Origin: an uncultured Chlorobiaceae bacterium
GTDB taxonomy: Bacteria; Bacteroidota; Chlorobiia; Chlorobiales; Chlorobiaceae
Length of the DNA stretch: 5,236 nucleotides
Assembly: GCA_903929845.1 (NCBI GenBank)
Contig: CAIYWF010000023.1
Location: 1-5,236, forward strand
Direction: 5' to 3'
Shown in pieces: positions 1 to 5,236 of this stretch. How positions within the stretch are numbered: position 1 is the first letter of the stretch; the number at the start of each line of letters is the position of its first letter. The notes beneath the pieces were generated by a model. The model worked only from the letters and a program-made list of their open reading frames with translations. It was not told the origin of the DNA and did not search any database. The position numbers and the translations under genes are program-made.

Positions 1-480
1 ATCACCTTTGTCGATGTTCCAGGCTTTCTGCCCGGCGTTGAGCAGGAGTATGGCGGAATCATCCGGCATGGCGCCAAGATGCTCTTCGCCTACGCCGCCG
101 CTACAGTACCGAAAATCACGGTGGTTCTCCGCAAAGCTTACGGCGGTGCCTATCTGGCCATGTGCAGCAAGGATCTTGATGCCGACAGAGTTGTCTCTTG
201 GCCTTCGGCTGAAATTGCCGTCATGGGAGCTGATGGAGCCGTAGACATTATTTTCAGGAACGAGCTCAAAAGCGCAGAAGATCCAGTAGAACGGCGCCAA
301 GAACTGGTCAAGGAGTATCGCGAAACCTTTGCCACCCCTTACGCCGCAGCCGCACACTTTCAGGTTGATGACATCATTGAACCGGCTGAAACACGCCGCT
401 ACCTTGCCATGTCACTCGATTTTCTCCATTCAAAACGGGAATTCAGGCCCCAGAAAAAACATGGCCTGATTCCTCTTTAA
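1..480 (+). CDS. mmdA: Biotin-dependent acyl-CoA/methylmalonyl-CoA carboxyltransferase subunit, C-terminal part (5' end outside window)
   Basis: Frame 1 is open from the first base to TAA at 478-480, giving 159 residues without a start, so the gene begins left of the window. Whole subunits of this family are about 510-520 aa, so roughly the last third is seen. The fragment starts in the second crotonase-fold half of the carboxyltransferase: DVPGFLPG (residues 5-12), GGIIRHGAKML (18-28), and KAYGGAYLAM (45-54). The last lies in the conserved glycine-rich region that binds the acyl-CoA carbonyl. It is followed by WPSAEIAVMG and a typical C-terminus ending KKHGLIPL. The family moves a carboxyl group between carboxybiotin and an acyl-CoA (propionyl-/methylmalonyl-CoA) in the cytoplasm. 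The OadG-like and biotin-carrier genes that follow immediately fit an MmdA-type operon. Substrate, and whether it works as a carboxylase or decarboxylase, cannot be told from this end; a PccB-type name is equally possible. Confidence 0.93.
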   Translation: MTFVDVPGFLPGVEQEYGGIIRHGAKMLFAYAAATVPKITVVLRKAYGGAYLAMCSKDLDADRVVSWPSAEIAVMGADGAVDIIFRNELKSAEDPVERRQELVKEYRETFATPYAAAAHFQVDDIIEPAETRRYLAMSLDFLHSKREFRPQKKHGLIPL

Positions 481-490
481 CCGTATCCCA

Positions 491-700
491 ATGGAAGCTA
501 CCATACCTGAACCCATACAGAGTGAGCCAGAAATAACCGAGGAGCTGCTGGTTATCATGTCGTCGGCCATCGCCGCATATCTTGGAAAAAACGTCCGGAT
601 ACGCCGGGCCCGCTTCATCAGCAACCAGGGACCAAGTTCTTGGTCTCAACAGGGGCGCGTCTCCATACAGTCATCCCATACCTTCAGCACCACCAAATAA
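491..700 (+). CDS. Small soluble OadG-like subunit of the carboxyltransferase complex
   Basis: This 69-aa protein lies 10 nt after the carboxyltransferase stop and 11 nt before the biotin-carrier start. It contains a helix-like stretch EITEELLVIMSSAIAAYLG (residues 15-33), a basic segment VRIRRARFIS (35-44), and a C-terminal WSQQGRVSIQSSH motif (51-63). I recognise this pattern from short proteins encoded between carboxyltransferase and biotin-carrier genes in Bacteroidetes/Chlorobi-type operons. In that context they are related to the gamma/delta (OadG/MmdD) subunits that hold the complex together. The usual N-terminal membrane helix of OadG is absent: no hydrophobic run of about 20 residues precedes the conserved part, so this copy looks cytoplasmic. 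No good Shine-Dalgarno precedes the ATG, so translation is probably coupled to the upstream stop. The role is inferred from position and motif; it is certainly short enough to be missed by automatic annotation. Confidence 0.8.
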   Translation: MEATIPEPIQSEPEITEELLVIMSSAIAAYLGKNVRIRRARFISNQGPSSWSQQGRVSIQSSHTFSTTK

Positions 701-703
701 GGA
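698..703 (+). promoter_or_regulatory. Shine-Dalgarno for the biotin-carrier gene
   Basis: TAAGGA, a six-base match to the anti-Shine-Dalgarno complement, sits 8 nt before GTG at 712. It reuses the stop codon (698-700) of the preceding small gene. This site is the main reason for choosing GTG 712 rather than ATG 640 as the start. Confidence 0.6.
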
Positions 704-711
704 ATATTACC

Positions 712-1107
712 GTGCAGTTGATTTTAACCATAGATGGAAAAAAATATGTAGTCGATGTCGATGTCCTGGAAGGAGAAGAGATCCGTACCCCTGACTCTTT
801 CCAGGAACAGACCTCAACCATTCAGTCGAGGCAGGTCGTCGCGCCATCACCTCAGCCTCTCGCAATGCAGCCCGTTGCCGATGGTTTGCCAGACGAAAAA
901 GTTTGCCGGAGTCCCATCGCCGGGATTGTGCAGCGAGTCAATGTCCAAGTGGGGCAGAAACTCCAGACAGATGACCTGCTGGTCGTGCTGGAAGCCATGA
1001 AGATGGAGACTAATATTACCGCCCATACGGCCGGTACTGTGAAAAAGATCATGGCATCACCGGGAGAGGCAGTGAAGAGCGGCCAGGCTCTTATCGAATT
1101 CGTGTAA
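712..1107 (+). CDS. Biotin carboxyl carrier protein (biotin/lipoyl attachment domain)
   Basis: The protein has 131 residues and carries the covalently bound biotin that shuttles carboxyl groups to the carboxyltransferase encoded just upstream. It opens with a short beta-rich domain (QLILTIDGKKYVVDVDVLEG, residues 2-21), followed by a linker rich in Pro, Gln, Ser and Ala (about 30-60). The biotinyl domain follows (about 64-131): SPIAGIVQ, then EAMKMET with the biotin-accepting Lys97, and a closing GQALIEFV hairpin. I chose GTG 712 because TAAGGA stands 8 nt before it and the translation from there starts directly with the family's usual N-terminus. The in-frame ATG at 640 would add 24 unlike residues and overlap the previous gene by 61 nt. 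It is the last gene of the operon; the next gene converges on it with an 11-nt gap. The protein may serve MmdA/propionyl-CoA carboxylase or an oxaloacetate decarboxylase; the sequence does not decide. Confidence 0.92.
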   Translation: MQLILTIDGKKYVVDVDVLEGEEIRTPDSFQEQTSTIQSRQVVAPSPQPLAMQPVADGLPDEKVCRSPIAGIVQRVNVQVGQKLQTDDLLVVLEAMKMETNITAHTAGTVKKIMASPGEAVKSGQALIEFV

Positions 1108-1118
1108 GAAATATTGTT

Positions 1119-2210
1119 TCACGAAAAAGGTTTCGTTTTCAAAGGGTTTCCTGATGAGAGCGTCGCCAACCGCAGTGCATCCAACAGACGGTCATTCTCA
1201 ACCGGCCGTCTGATGGCAAAGCGGAAAAAGTTCTCTTCAAGGCCGGGGAAGTTCCGGCAATCGCGAACATGAAGTTGACGTTCGGCAAGCCATGAGAGCA
1301 ACGCATCAAGTGAGCAGCCTCCATTCCATTGTGCAAGAAAGAAGTTGGCCGCGCCACCGGCAAGGCGTATGCCATCAATACCTGAAACGAGGGCTGTGAT
1401 GCGTTCCCGTTCTGAAAGAATCATGTCGCGCAACTCCTCTTCGAAGGCGCCGCAGTTGAGCAGCAGAGTGGCCACTGACTCGGCAATGGCATTGACTGTC
1501 CACGGCTCCTTGTAGTAGAGCAGGCGGCTAATAACATCAGGATGAGCAATCACCGCCCCAAGCCGGAGGCCTGGAAGCGCATAGAATTTGGTGAGCGAGT
1601 GCACCACAATCACATTTTTCAATGCCATCACCTGGTACATCAGTGAGTTATCCGGGAACCTAGGGGTAAACTGAATAAAGGCCTCATCGAGAATAAACCA
1701 CTTGTCGGGAAAACGGCTGGCAAGCGCCATGATCATCTCCGGGGGTACTTCCGTGCCTGTAGGGTTATTGGGGTTCGCCACAAAAAAAGCTTCGGCATCA
1801 AGCAGGGCTTCGGCAAGCTGCTCTATACCCGGTAACAGAAAGCCATTGTCCGACTTCAGTGGAAGAAATGTTAACTCTGCACCCGCAATCCTTGCTGCCC
1901 GCTCATACTCGTAAAAAGAGGGAGAGAGCGCCAGTATGTGGCGGAGAGCGAGAGCACGCGGAAGCAGGTAGATTCCCTCAATTGCCCCGTTGAGCGGCAA
2001 CACCATGGCGTTATCGAGACCGAACCGTGCCTTGTAAAAATCCTTTATCCCCTTTCCATCAATTGATGGATATGCATGAAGCGCAAAATCGTTGAGCGTC
2101 AGAGCACCAATGGGTGGAGAGATCGGACTGATGTTGACGCTGAAATCAAGCACCTCCGCGTCGGAATTGATGCCCGCACCACCATGCTGGTGATAAAAAA
2201 GAGAGTCCAT
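1119..2210 (-). CDS. cobD: L-threonine-O-3-phosphate decarboxylase (PLP, class I/II aminotransferase fold)
   Basis: This enzyme makes (R)-1-amino-2-propanol O-2-phosphate from L-threonine phosphate, the linker that joins the corrin ring to the nucleotide loop of cobalamin. The 363-aa protein is the usual family size. It opens with HQHGGAG and DFSVNISP, the CobD counterpart of the HisC N-terminus, followed by NPNNPTG (146-152), DEAF (175-178), and SLTKFYALPGLRLG with the PLP Schiff-base Lys208 (205-218). FRFAIRRP (329-336) carries the substrate-carboxylate arginine. HisC (histidinol-phosphate aminotransferase) is the main alternative, but the N-terminal HGG motif and the cobQ/bluB neighbours favour CobD. 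ATG at 2210 is taken as start; an in-frame TTG at 2217-2219 would add three residues, and neither has a strong ribosome site. The C-terminal tail of about 12 polar residues is not conserved in my memory of the family. Last gene of the - strand cluster. Confidence 0.9.
   Translation of the reverse strand: MDSLFYHQHGGAGINSDAEVLDFSVNISPISPPIGALTLNDFALHAYPSIDGKGIKDFYKARFGLDNAMVLPLNGAIEGIYLLPRALALRHILALSPSFYEYERAARIAGAELTFLPLKSDNGFLLPGIEQLAEALLDAEAFFVANPNNPTGTEVPPEMIMALASRFPDKWFILDEAFIQFTPRFPDNSLMYQVMALKNVIVVHSLTKFYALPGLRLGAVIAHPDVISRLLYYKEPWTVNAIAESVATLLLNCGAFEEELRDMILSERERITALVSGIDGIRLAGGAANFFLAQWNGGCSLDALLSWLAERQLHVRDCRNFPGLEENFFRFAIRRPVENDRLLDALRLATLSSGNPLKTKPFS
1121..1136. terminator. Weak hairpin at the convergent gene ends
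   Basis: ACGAAA (1121-1126) and TTTCGT (1131-1136) form a perfect 6-bp stem with a 4-nt loop, 13 nt after the biotin-carrier stop, followed on the + strand by TTTC. It lies inside the last codons of the convergent cobD gene. The stem is AT-rich and the T-run short, so it is at best a weak terminator for the + strand operon. Confidence 0.2.
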
Positions 2211-2234
2211 AAGGCTCAATAAGGAAAATGGTTA

Positions 2235-2253
2235 CGCTTCGATACGCGCTTCG
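2235..2253. repeat. Short direct repeat CGCTTCG x2 in the cobQ-cobD gap
   Basis: CGCTTCG occurs at 2235-2241 and again at 2247-2253, a 12-nt period. The surrounding text, GCTTCGATACGCGCTTCGCC followed by CTACTCAGTG, resembles dispersed intergenic repeats of many bacterial chromosomes. It begins in the 45-nt gap before cobD and appears to run into the last codons of cobQ (2256-2270). The resemblance is from memory and needs a genome self-comparison. Confidence 0.35.
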
Positions 2254-2255
2254 CC

Positions 2256-3773
2256 CTACTCAGTGTCCGTCAGCGAACAAACAAGTTTAAAAAGGGTTTT
2301 GAGATCGAGATGCTGACGAAAGTGGTCGGCAAGCAGTTCATAGCTCTCCTGACGACCTTTCTCAGCCCTTTGCGGCCTCCAGGATGGCTCCAGAAGAGTG
2401 AGAAACCACTCTTTGACCGCAGGCTCATCGAAAATGCCATGAAAGTAGGTGCCAATCACCTTCCCATCGCTGCTCACCACGCCATCCACGTCACACTCGG
2501 CGCGATTGTTCCGGGCGGAGACGCTGATAAAGGGATGGCAATCAGCGCCGACGCTGCTTCGTCCGTTATGAATTTCGTAACCGTAAGCCTCAATAGATGT
2601 ACCATTGATGGTGCCCACTGCATTGGCAAGACACTTCTCCAGCTCCAGCACCGTCTCAATCTCAAGCATCCCAAGCGTCTCTGTAACGCCCGCTTCTCCC
2701 TCAATACCATGCGGGTCGGCAATAGAGAGTCCCAGAATCTGATAGCCTCCGCAGATGCCCATAATGACGCCGCCCTGCTCTCTGAAAGCCCGTATTTCAT
2801 CCTCCCAGCCAAGCTTTTGCAGCCATTCAAAATCACCGCGCACATTTTTTGAGCCTGGCAGAATGAGCGCTTTGTAGCCCTTCAACGAACGTGGATAGTG
2901 GAGATAGTGCAATGCAACCGAGGGGTCATGCTCAAGCGGCGAGAGATCGGTAAAATTTGCAATATGGGGATAATAGATGACTGCGACTCCGATCTTTCCC
3001 GCTTCTGGTTCACCGGCAGGGTCAACCTTCGCCGAAAGAGGCACCGCATCTTCAGCATCAATGACGAAGCCCCTGAAATAGGGAATAACCCCAAGCACCG
3101 GCACGCCGGTCATTGATTCAAGCATGGTGATGCCGTCACGGAAGAGGTCGATATCGCCGCGAAAACGGTTGATGATGACACCTTTCACCAGCGCCCGATC
3201 TTGGGGTGGCAGCACGGCAAGCGTGCCAACCACCTGCGCAAACACGCCGCCGCGATCAATATCAGCCACCAGAATCACCTTAGCATCAGCGGCTTTGGCG
3301 GTTCGCATGTTGACGAAATCTCGATCGTAGAGGTTCATCTCCGCGCAGGAACCAGCCCCTTCAATAACTACCAGTTCGTGGCACTGAATAAGCCGCTCAA
3401 GACTCTCGCGGGCAGCGGCGGCCCATAGGGTTGTATCCTTGAAATAACCTTTGGCAGTCTCGGTGCTGCAAACCTTTCCCTGAAGCACCACCTGCGCTCC
3501 CGTGTCGGAGTTTGGCTTCAGGAGCACCGGATTCATGTCGGCAGTTGGCATCACCCGTGCCGCCTCGGCCTGGGCAATCTGCGCCCTCCCAATTTCAAGG
3601 CCATCAGGGGTGACGCCAGAGTTGTTCGACATGTTCTGCGCCTTGTAGGGGGCAACATCAATCCCTGCATTGCTGAATATCCGGCAGAGCGCTGTGGCGA
3701 CAATGCTTTTTCCAACGTCAGAGGCTGTGCCGAAGACCGCAAGCGAACGATACTTTTTAGCGGGCTCTACCAT
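2256..3773 (-). CDS. cobQ: Cobyric acid synthase, glutamine-hydrolysing
   Basis: This cytoplasmic enzyme amidates side chains b, d, e and g of adenosylcobyrinic acid a,c-diamide, using ATP and glutamine-derived ammonia, to give adenosylcobyric acid. The 505-aa length is normal for CobQ. The N-terminal half is a dethiobiotin-synthetase-like ATP domain: GTASDVGKS (15-23), YKAQNMSNNS (43-52), MNPVLLKP (80-87), and VIEGAGSCAEMNL (about 136-148). The C-terminal half is a class I glutamine amidotransferase domain: LPGSKNVRGD (about 305-314), the nucleophile Cys341 in GICGGYQILG, and the catalytic His445 in YFHGIFDE. The close relative CobB/CbiA (a,c-diamide synthase) is excluded by the YKAQNMSNNS and MNPVLLKP motifs. 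The ATG overlaps the bluB stop by 7 nt (ATGGTAG arrangement) and has no Shine-Dalgarno, so translation is probably coupled to bluB. The last residues fall in repeat-like DNA. Confidence 0.97.
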   Translation of the reverse strand: MVEPAKKYRSLAVFGTASDVGKSIVATALCRIFSNAGIDVAPYKAQNMSNNSGVTPDGLEIGRAQIAQAEAARVMPTADMNPVLLKPNSDTGAQVVLQGKVCSTETAKGYFKDTTLWAAAARESLERLIQCHELVVIEGAGSCAEMNLYDRDFVNMRTAKAADAKVILVADIDRGGVFAQVVGTLAVLPPQDRALVKGVIINRFRGDIDLFRDGITMLESMTGVPVLGVIPYFRGFVIDAEDAVPLSAKVDPAGEPEAGKIGVAVIYYPHIANFTDLSPLEHDPSVALHYLHYPRSLKGYKALILPGSKNVRGDFEWLQKLGWEDEIRAFREQGGVIMGICGGYQILGLSIADPHGIEGEAGVTETLGMLEIETVLELEKCLANAVGTINGTSIEAYGYEIHNGRSSVGADCHPFISVSARNNRAECDVDGVVSSDGKVIGTYFHGIFDEPAVKEWFLTLLEPSWRPQRAEKGRQESYELLADHFRQHLDLKTLFKLVCSLTDTE

Positions 3774-4411
3774 GTTTCGTGATGGACAAGAGTTTCAAGC
3801 TCCATTCTCGGCAGCCAGCCAGCCTGCTCAAGCTCCGGCGTCGTGTGGAAAAAGCTCACATAACCGACACAGAGGTAGGCAACCGGCACAATGTGGTCAG
3901 GGATGCCAAGCGCTCGGCGAATATGGTCATGATGGATAATGCTGACCCACCCGACTCCAAGGTTCTCAGCCCTCGCAGCAAGCCAGAGGTTCTGTACCGC
4001 ACAGACCGAGCTGTAGAGATCCATCTCGGGATTCGCTGTCCGCCCAATCACCACCTCGCCACTGCGCGAGCGATCGCAAGTAACGCAAATTCCCATCGGC
4101 GATTCCATAATTCCCTCAAGCTTGAAGGTGCGGTAAGCATCCTGCTTTGCACCGCTGAACATCTCGGCTGCCTCGGCATGAGCAATCTCAAAACCCTCTT
4201 GTACCTTCTGGCGCATCTCAACATCTTTAACGACGATAAAATCCCACGGCTGCATAAACCCGACACTTGGCGCATGATGCGCCGCATCGAGCAGACGGCT
4301 GATCACCTCCTCCGGCACCGGATCAGGGAGAAACTGCCCGCGAACATCGCGGCGGCTGTAGATGACTTTGTAGAGAGCTTCGCGCTCAAGTTCGGAAATT
4401 GTTGTGTTCAT
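3767..4411 (-). CDS. bluB: 5,6-dimethylbenzimidazole synthase (nitroreductase-like flavin destructase)
   Basis: BluB breaks down reduced FMN with molecular oxygen to give 5,6-dimethylbenzimidazole, the lower ligand of cobalamin. The 214-aa protein shows the family hallmarks: YSRRDVRGQFLPDPVP (18-33), LLDAAHHAPSVGFMQPWDF (40-58), SPMGICVTCDRSRSGEVVIGR (from 104), and YSSVCAVQNLWLAARAE (133-149), followed by GVGWVSI (152-158). Asp22 and Ser157 align by context with the two residues known to matter in Sinorhizobium BluB (Asp32 and Ser167, same spacing). The PSVGFMQPW motif separates it from ordinary nitroreductases. The enzyme should therefore be active. ATG 4411 has no strong ribosome site, and 114 nt separate it from the receptor gene upstream, so it may have its own promoter. 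It overlaps cobQ by 7 nt and heads the bluB-cobQ-cobD unit. No fused phosphoribosyltransferase (CobT) domain is present. Confidence 0.96.
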   Translation of the reverse strand: MNTTISELEREALYKVIYSRRDVRGQFLPDPVPEEVISRLLDAAHHAPSVGFMQPWDFIVVKDVEMRQKVQEGFEIAHAEAAEMFSGAKQDAYRTFKLEGIMESPMGICVTCDRSRSGEVVIGRTANPEMDLYSSVCAVQNLWLAARAENLGVGWVSIIHHDHIRRALGIPDHIVPVAYLCVGYVSFFHTTPELEQAGWLPRMELETLVHHETW

Positions 4412-4436
4412 AACTTTATCAGGAATTCAGGATGAT

Positions 4437-4454
4437 GCGTGACCATATTCACGC
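4437..4454. promoter_or_regulatory. CRP/FNR-type palindrome upstream of bluB
   Basis: GCGTGA (4437-4442), six spacer bases CCATAT, and TCACGC (4449-4454) make a perfect inverted repeat. Its core GTGA-N6-TCAC is the geometry of CRP-family operators (TGTGA-N6-TCACA). It lies 25 nt before the bluB start. As RNA it could also fold as a 6-bp hairpin in the leader. Which regulator, if any, binds is unknown. Confidence 0.35.
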
Positions 4455-4472
4455 GTTTAAAAAATACCTCAA
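4444..4472 (-). promoter_or_regulatory. Possible weak sigma-70-like promoter for bluB
   Basis: On the - strand, TTGAGG (4472-4467) and AATATG (4449-4444) stand 17 bases apart, the ideal spacing, but the -10 matches TATAAT at only three positions. The -10 would sit inside the CRP-like palindrome, so a bound regulator would block it. Low confidence; listed because bluB follows a likely terminator and must be transcribed from somewhere. Confidence 0.18.
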
Positions 4473-4487
4473 ATGTTCGATACCTCT

Positions 4488-4514
4488 TCAGGGGAAATAA
4501 CAAGTTTCCCCTGA
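4488..4514 (-). terminator. Perfect 10-bp hairpin after the TonB-dependent receptor gene
   Basis: TCAGGGGAAA (4488-4497) and TTTCCCCTGA (4505-4514) form an uninterrupted 10-bp stem with a 7-nt loop, beginning 11 nt after the receptor stop codon on the - strand. Position and stability suit a transcription end or mRNA 3' end. No T-run follows directly on either strand; the nearest, on the - strand, is a six-T run about 20 nt further on. It is therefore not a canonical intrinsic terminator and could instead be an RNA-stabilising or partial read-through structure before bluB. Confidence 0.45.
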
Positions 4515-4525
4515 TAAACAAATCC

Positions 4526-5236
4526 TTAAAACGTCACCTTGACACCAGCATAGGCAGAGCGTCCCGGAGTCGCATATCTCCATGCCTCTTCGTACCAGAT
4601 ATCAAACAGATTGTCTACCCTGCCATATAGTTGAACGGAACTTGTCAACTGATATGAGCCTGACAAGTTGAGCAGAAAATAATCAGGTAGTTCGTTGGTG
4701 ACAGTTCCATCCGCATTTTTAGCGCCCGTATCCTTGCGGCTGCCCACCCACTGCACGGTTGTGCTGACTCTTGCCTTTTTCGATACTTTGTACGTACCAA
4801 TCAGTCCAACTTTATTTTTTGGACGTCGCAGCAGCTCACTGCCCGCAGGGTCCTCCGTAGAGGTATAGGTATAATTACCGTTAAAAAAGAGCTGATCCAC
4901 AGGTTTCCATTCAGCAAAACTTTCAATACCGAAAGTTTTAGTAGTTCCTGAAACCTGAGCGTATTTTGATGTTGAAAAATCATAGGCAATGCGATTATCA
5001 TAGTCCATCCTGAAGTATGTTGCGCCAAACTTCACGCGCTCAGAAACCTTGTGCTCAAAACCAGCATCCCAACCAGAGCTTGTTTCTGCAACAAGCTGTT
5101 GATTGCCATAAACCGGTGAGTAAAGCTCAAAGAGTGACGGCGCCCTGAAACCATTACCATAACTGAATTTCAGAACAGTGTTCCCTATGTCGCAAGATGG
5201 GGCAAATCTGTACGTTGTCTTGCTTCCGAATTTTTC
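4526..5236 (-). CDS. TonB-dependent outer-membrane receptor, probably cobalamin (BtuB-like), C-terminal part
   Basis: The frame is open from the right edge to TAA at 4526-4528, giving 236 residues without a start; full receptors are about 600-700 aa, so the signal peptide, TonB box and plug lie outside. The GTG at 5035 is not the start, since coding continues upstream without a break. The visible part is beta-barrel: YGNGFRAPSLFELYSP (about 5114-5161), then amphipathic alternating strands, a barrel-turn motif LLRRPKNKVGLIGTY, and NLFDIWYEEAWRYATPGRSA near the end. It closes on GVKVTF with the terminal phenylalanine needed for outer-membrane insertion by the Bam machinery. Such receptors import scarce ligands using ExbBD-TonB energy. 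Cobalamin or another corrinoid is inferred from the adjoining bluB-cobQ-cobD genes and the BtuB-like C-terminus; a siderophore substrate is not excluded. A riboswitch, if any, would be beyond the right edge. Confidence 0.9.
   Translation of the reverse strand, partial: EKFGSKTTYRFAPSCDIGNTVLKFSYGNGFRAPSLFELYSPVYGNQQLVAETSSGWDAGFEHKVSERVKFGATYFRMDYDNRIAYDFSTSKYAQVSGTTKTFGIESFAEWKPVDQLFFNGNYTYTSTEDPAGSELLRRPKNKVGLIGTYKVSKKARVSTTVQWVGSRKDTGAKNADGTVTNELPDYFLLNLSGSYQLTSSVQLYGRVDNLFDIWYEEAWRYATPGRSAYAGVKVTF

Noticed and set aside
640..711. ATG 640 as a longer start for the biotin carrier
   Set aside because: It would overlap the preceding gene by 61 nt and add residues unlike the family, whereas GTG 712 has TAAGGA at the right distance.
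1472..1480. GCCACTG, resembling the B12-box of cobalamin riboswitches
   Set aside because: It lies inside the cobD coding region, on the antisense strand, with no surrounding riboswitch structure.
2310..2852. 180-aa open frame on the + strand opposite cobQ
   Set aside because: It mirrors the CobQ amidotransferase domain, which carries clear catalytic motifs; the antisense translation has no family features.
3779..4435. 218-aa open frame on the + strand opposite bluB
   Set aside because: It is the antisense shadow of bluB, a strongly conserved enzyme in the other strand; the translation shows no recognisable domain and has no ribosome site.
4412..4525. Cobalamin riboswitch before bluB
   Set aside because: The gap is only 114 nt, shorter than the usual element of around 200 nt, and no B12-box-like sequence was found on the - strand.
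4526..5035. 169-aa receptor gene starting at GTG 5035
   Set aside because: The frame continues upstream to the window edge with typical beta-barrel sequence including NGFRAPSLFEL, so the GTG is an internal valine codon.
1..5236. tRNA, rRNA, CRISPR array, insertion sequence or phage genes
   Set aside because: None is seen: nearly all the window is accounted for by seven ordinary coding regions, and no spaced repeats, transposase-like frames or terminal inverted repeats were noticed.

Overview
The window looks like a piece of a Gram-negative bacterial chromosome of moderate GC (roughly half). A TonB-dependent outer-membrane receptor shows the cell has an outer membrane. The combination of an acyl-CoA/oxaloacetate-type carboxyltransferase operon with cobalamin (vitamin B12) genes, and the feel of the proteins, suggests a green sulfur bacterium (Chlorobiaceae). 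That placement is recognition from memory, not proof; I would put it slightly above even odds.

Left part (1-1107, + strand): the end of a biotin-dependent carboxyltransferase operon. It holds the C-terminal 159 residues of an MmdA/PccB-type carboxyltransferase, a small soluble OadG-like protein (69 aa), and a biotin carboxyl carrier protein (131 aa, biotinyl lysine in EAMKMET). The genes are 10-11 nt apart and clearly co-transcribed. The biotin carboxylase, and any membrane decarboxylase subunit, must lie elsewhere.

Middle and right part (1119-5236, all - strand, read right to left): a cobalamin uptake and synthesis cluster. In transcription order it has a TonB-dependent receptor (probably BtuB-like, cut by the right edge), then bluB (lower-ligand 5,6-dimethylbenzimidazole from FMN), cobQ (cobyric acid synthase) and cobD (L-threonine-phosphate decarboxylase, supplying aminopropanol phosphate). 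bluB and cobQ overlap by 7 nt. cobQ and cobD are separated by a short gap with repeat-like sequence. The two transcription units converge with only 11 nt between their stop codons (1107/1119).

The only sizeable non-coding stretch is 4412-4525. It has a perfect 10-bp hairpin just after the receptor stop codon and, nearer bluB, a perfect GTGA-N6-TCAC palindrome of the CRP/FNR operator type. No cobalamin riboswitch is visible there.

Together the - strand genes would import corrinoids, amidate the corrin ring, and make the aminopropanol linker and the lower base. No unknown gene family or new system was found. The points most worth a second look are an oxygen-dependent BluB in a suspected anaerobe, the CRP-type palindrome before bluB, and the repeat-like cobQ/cobD junction.
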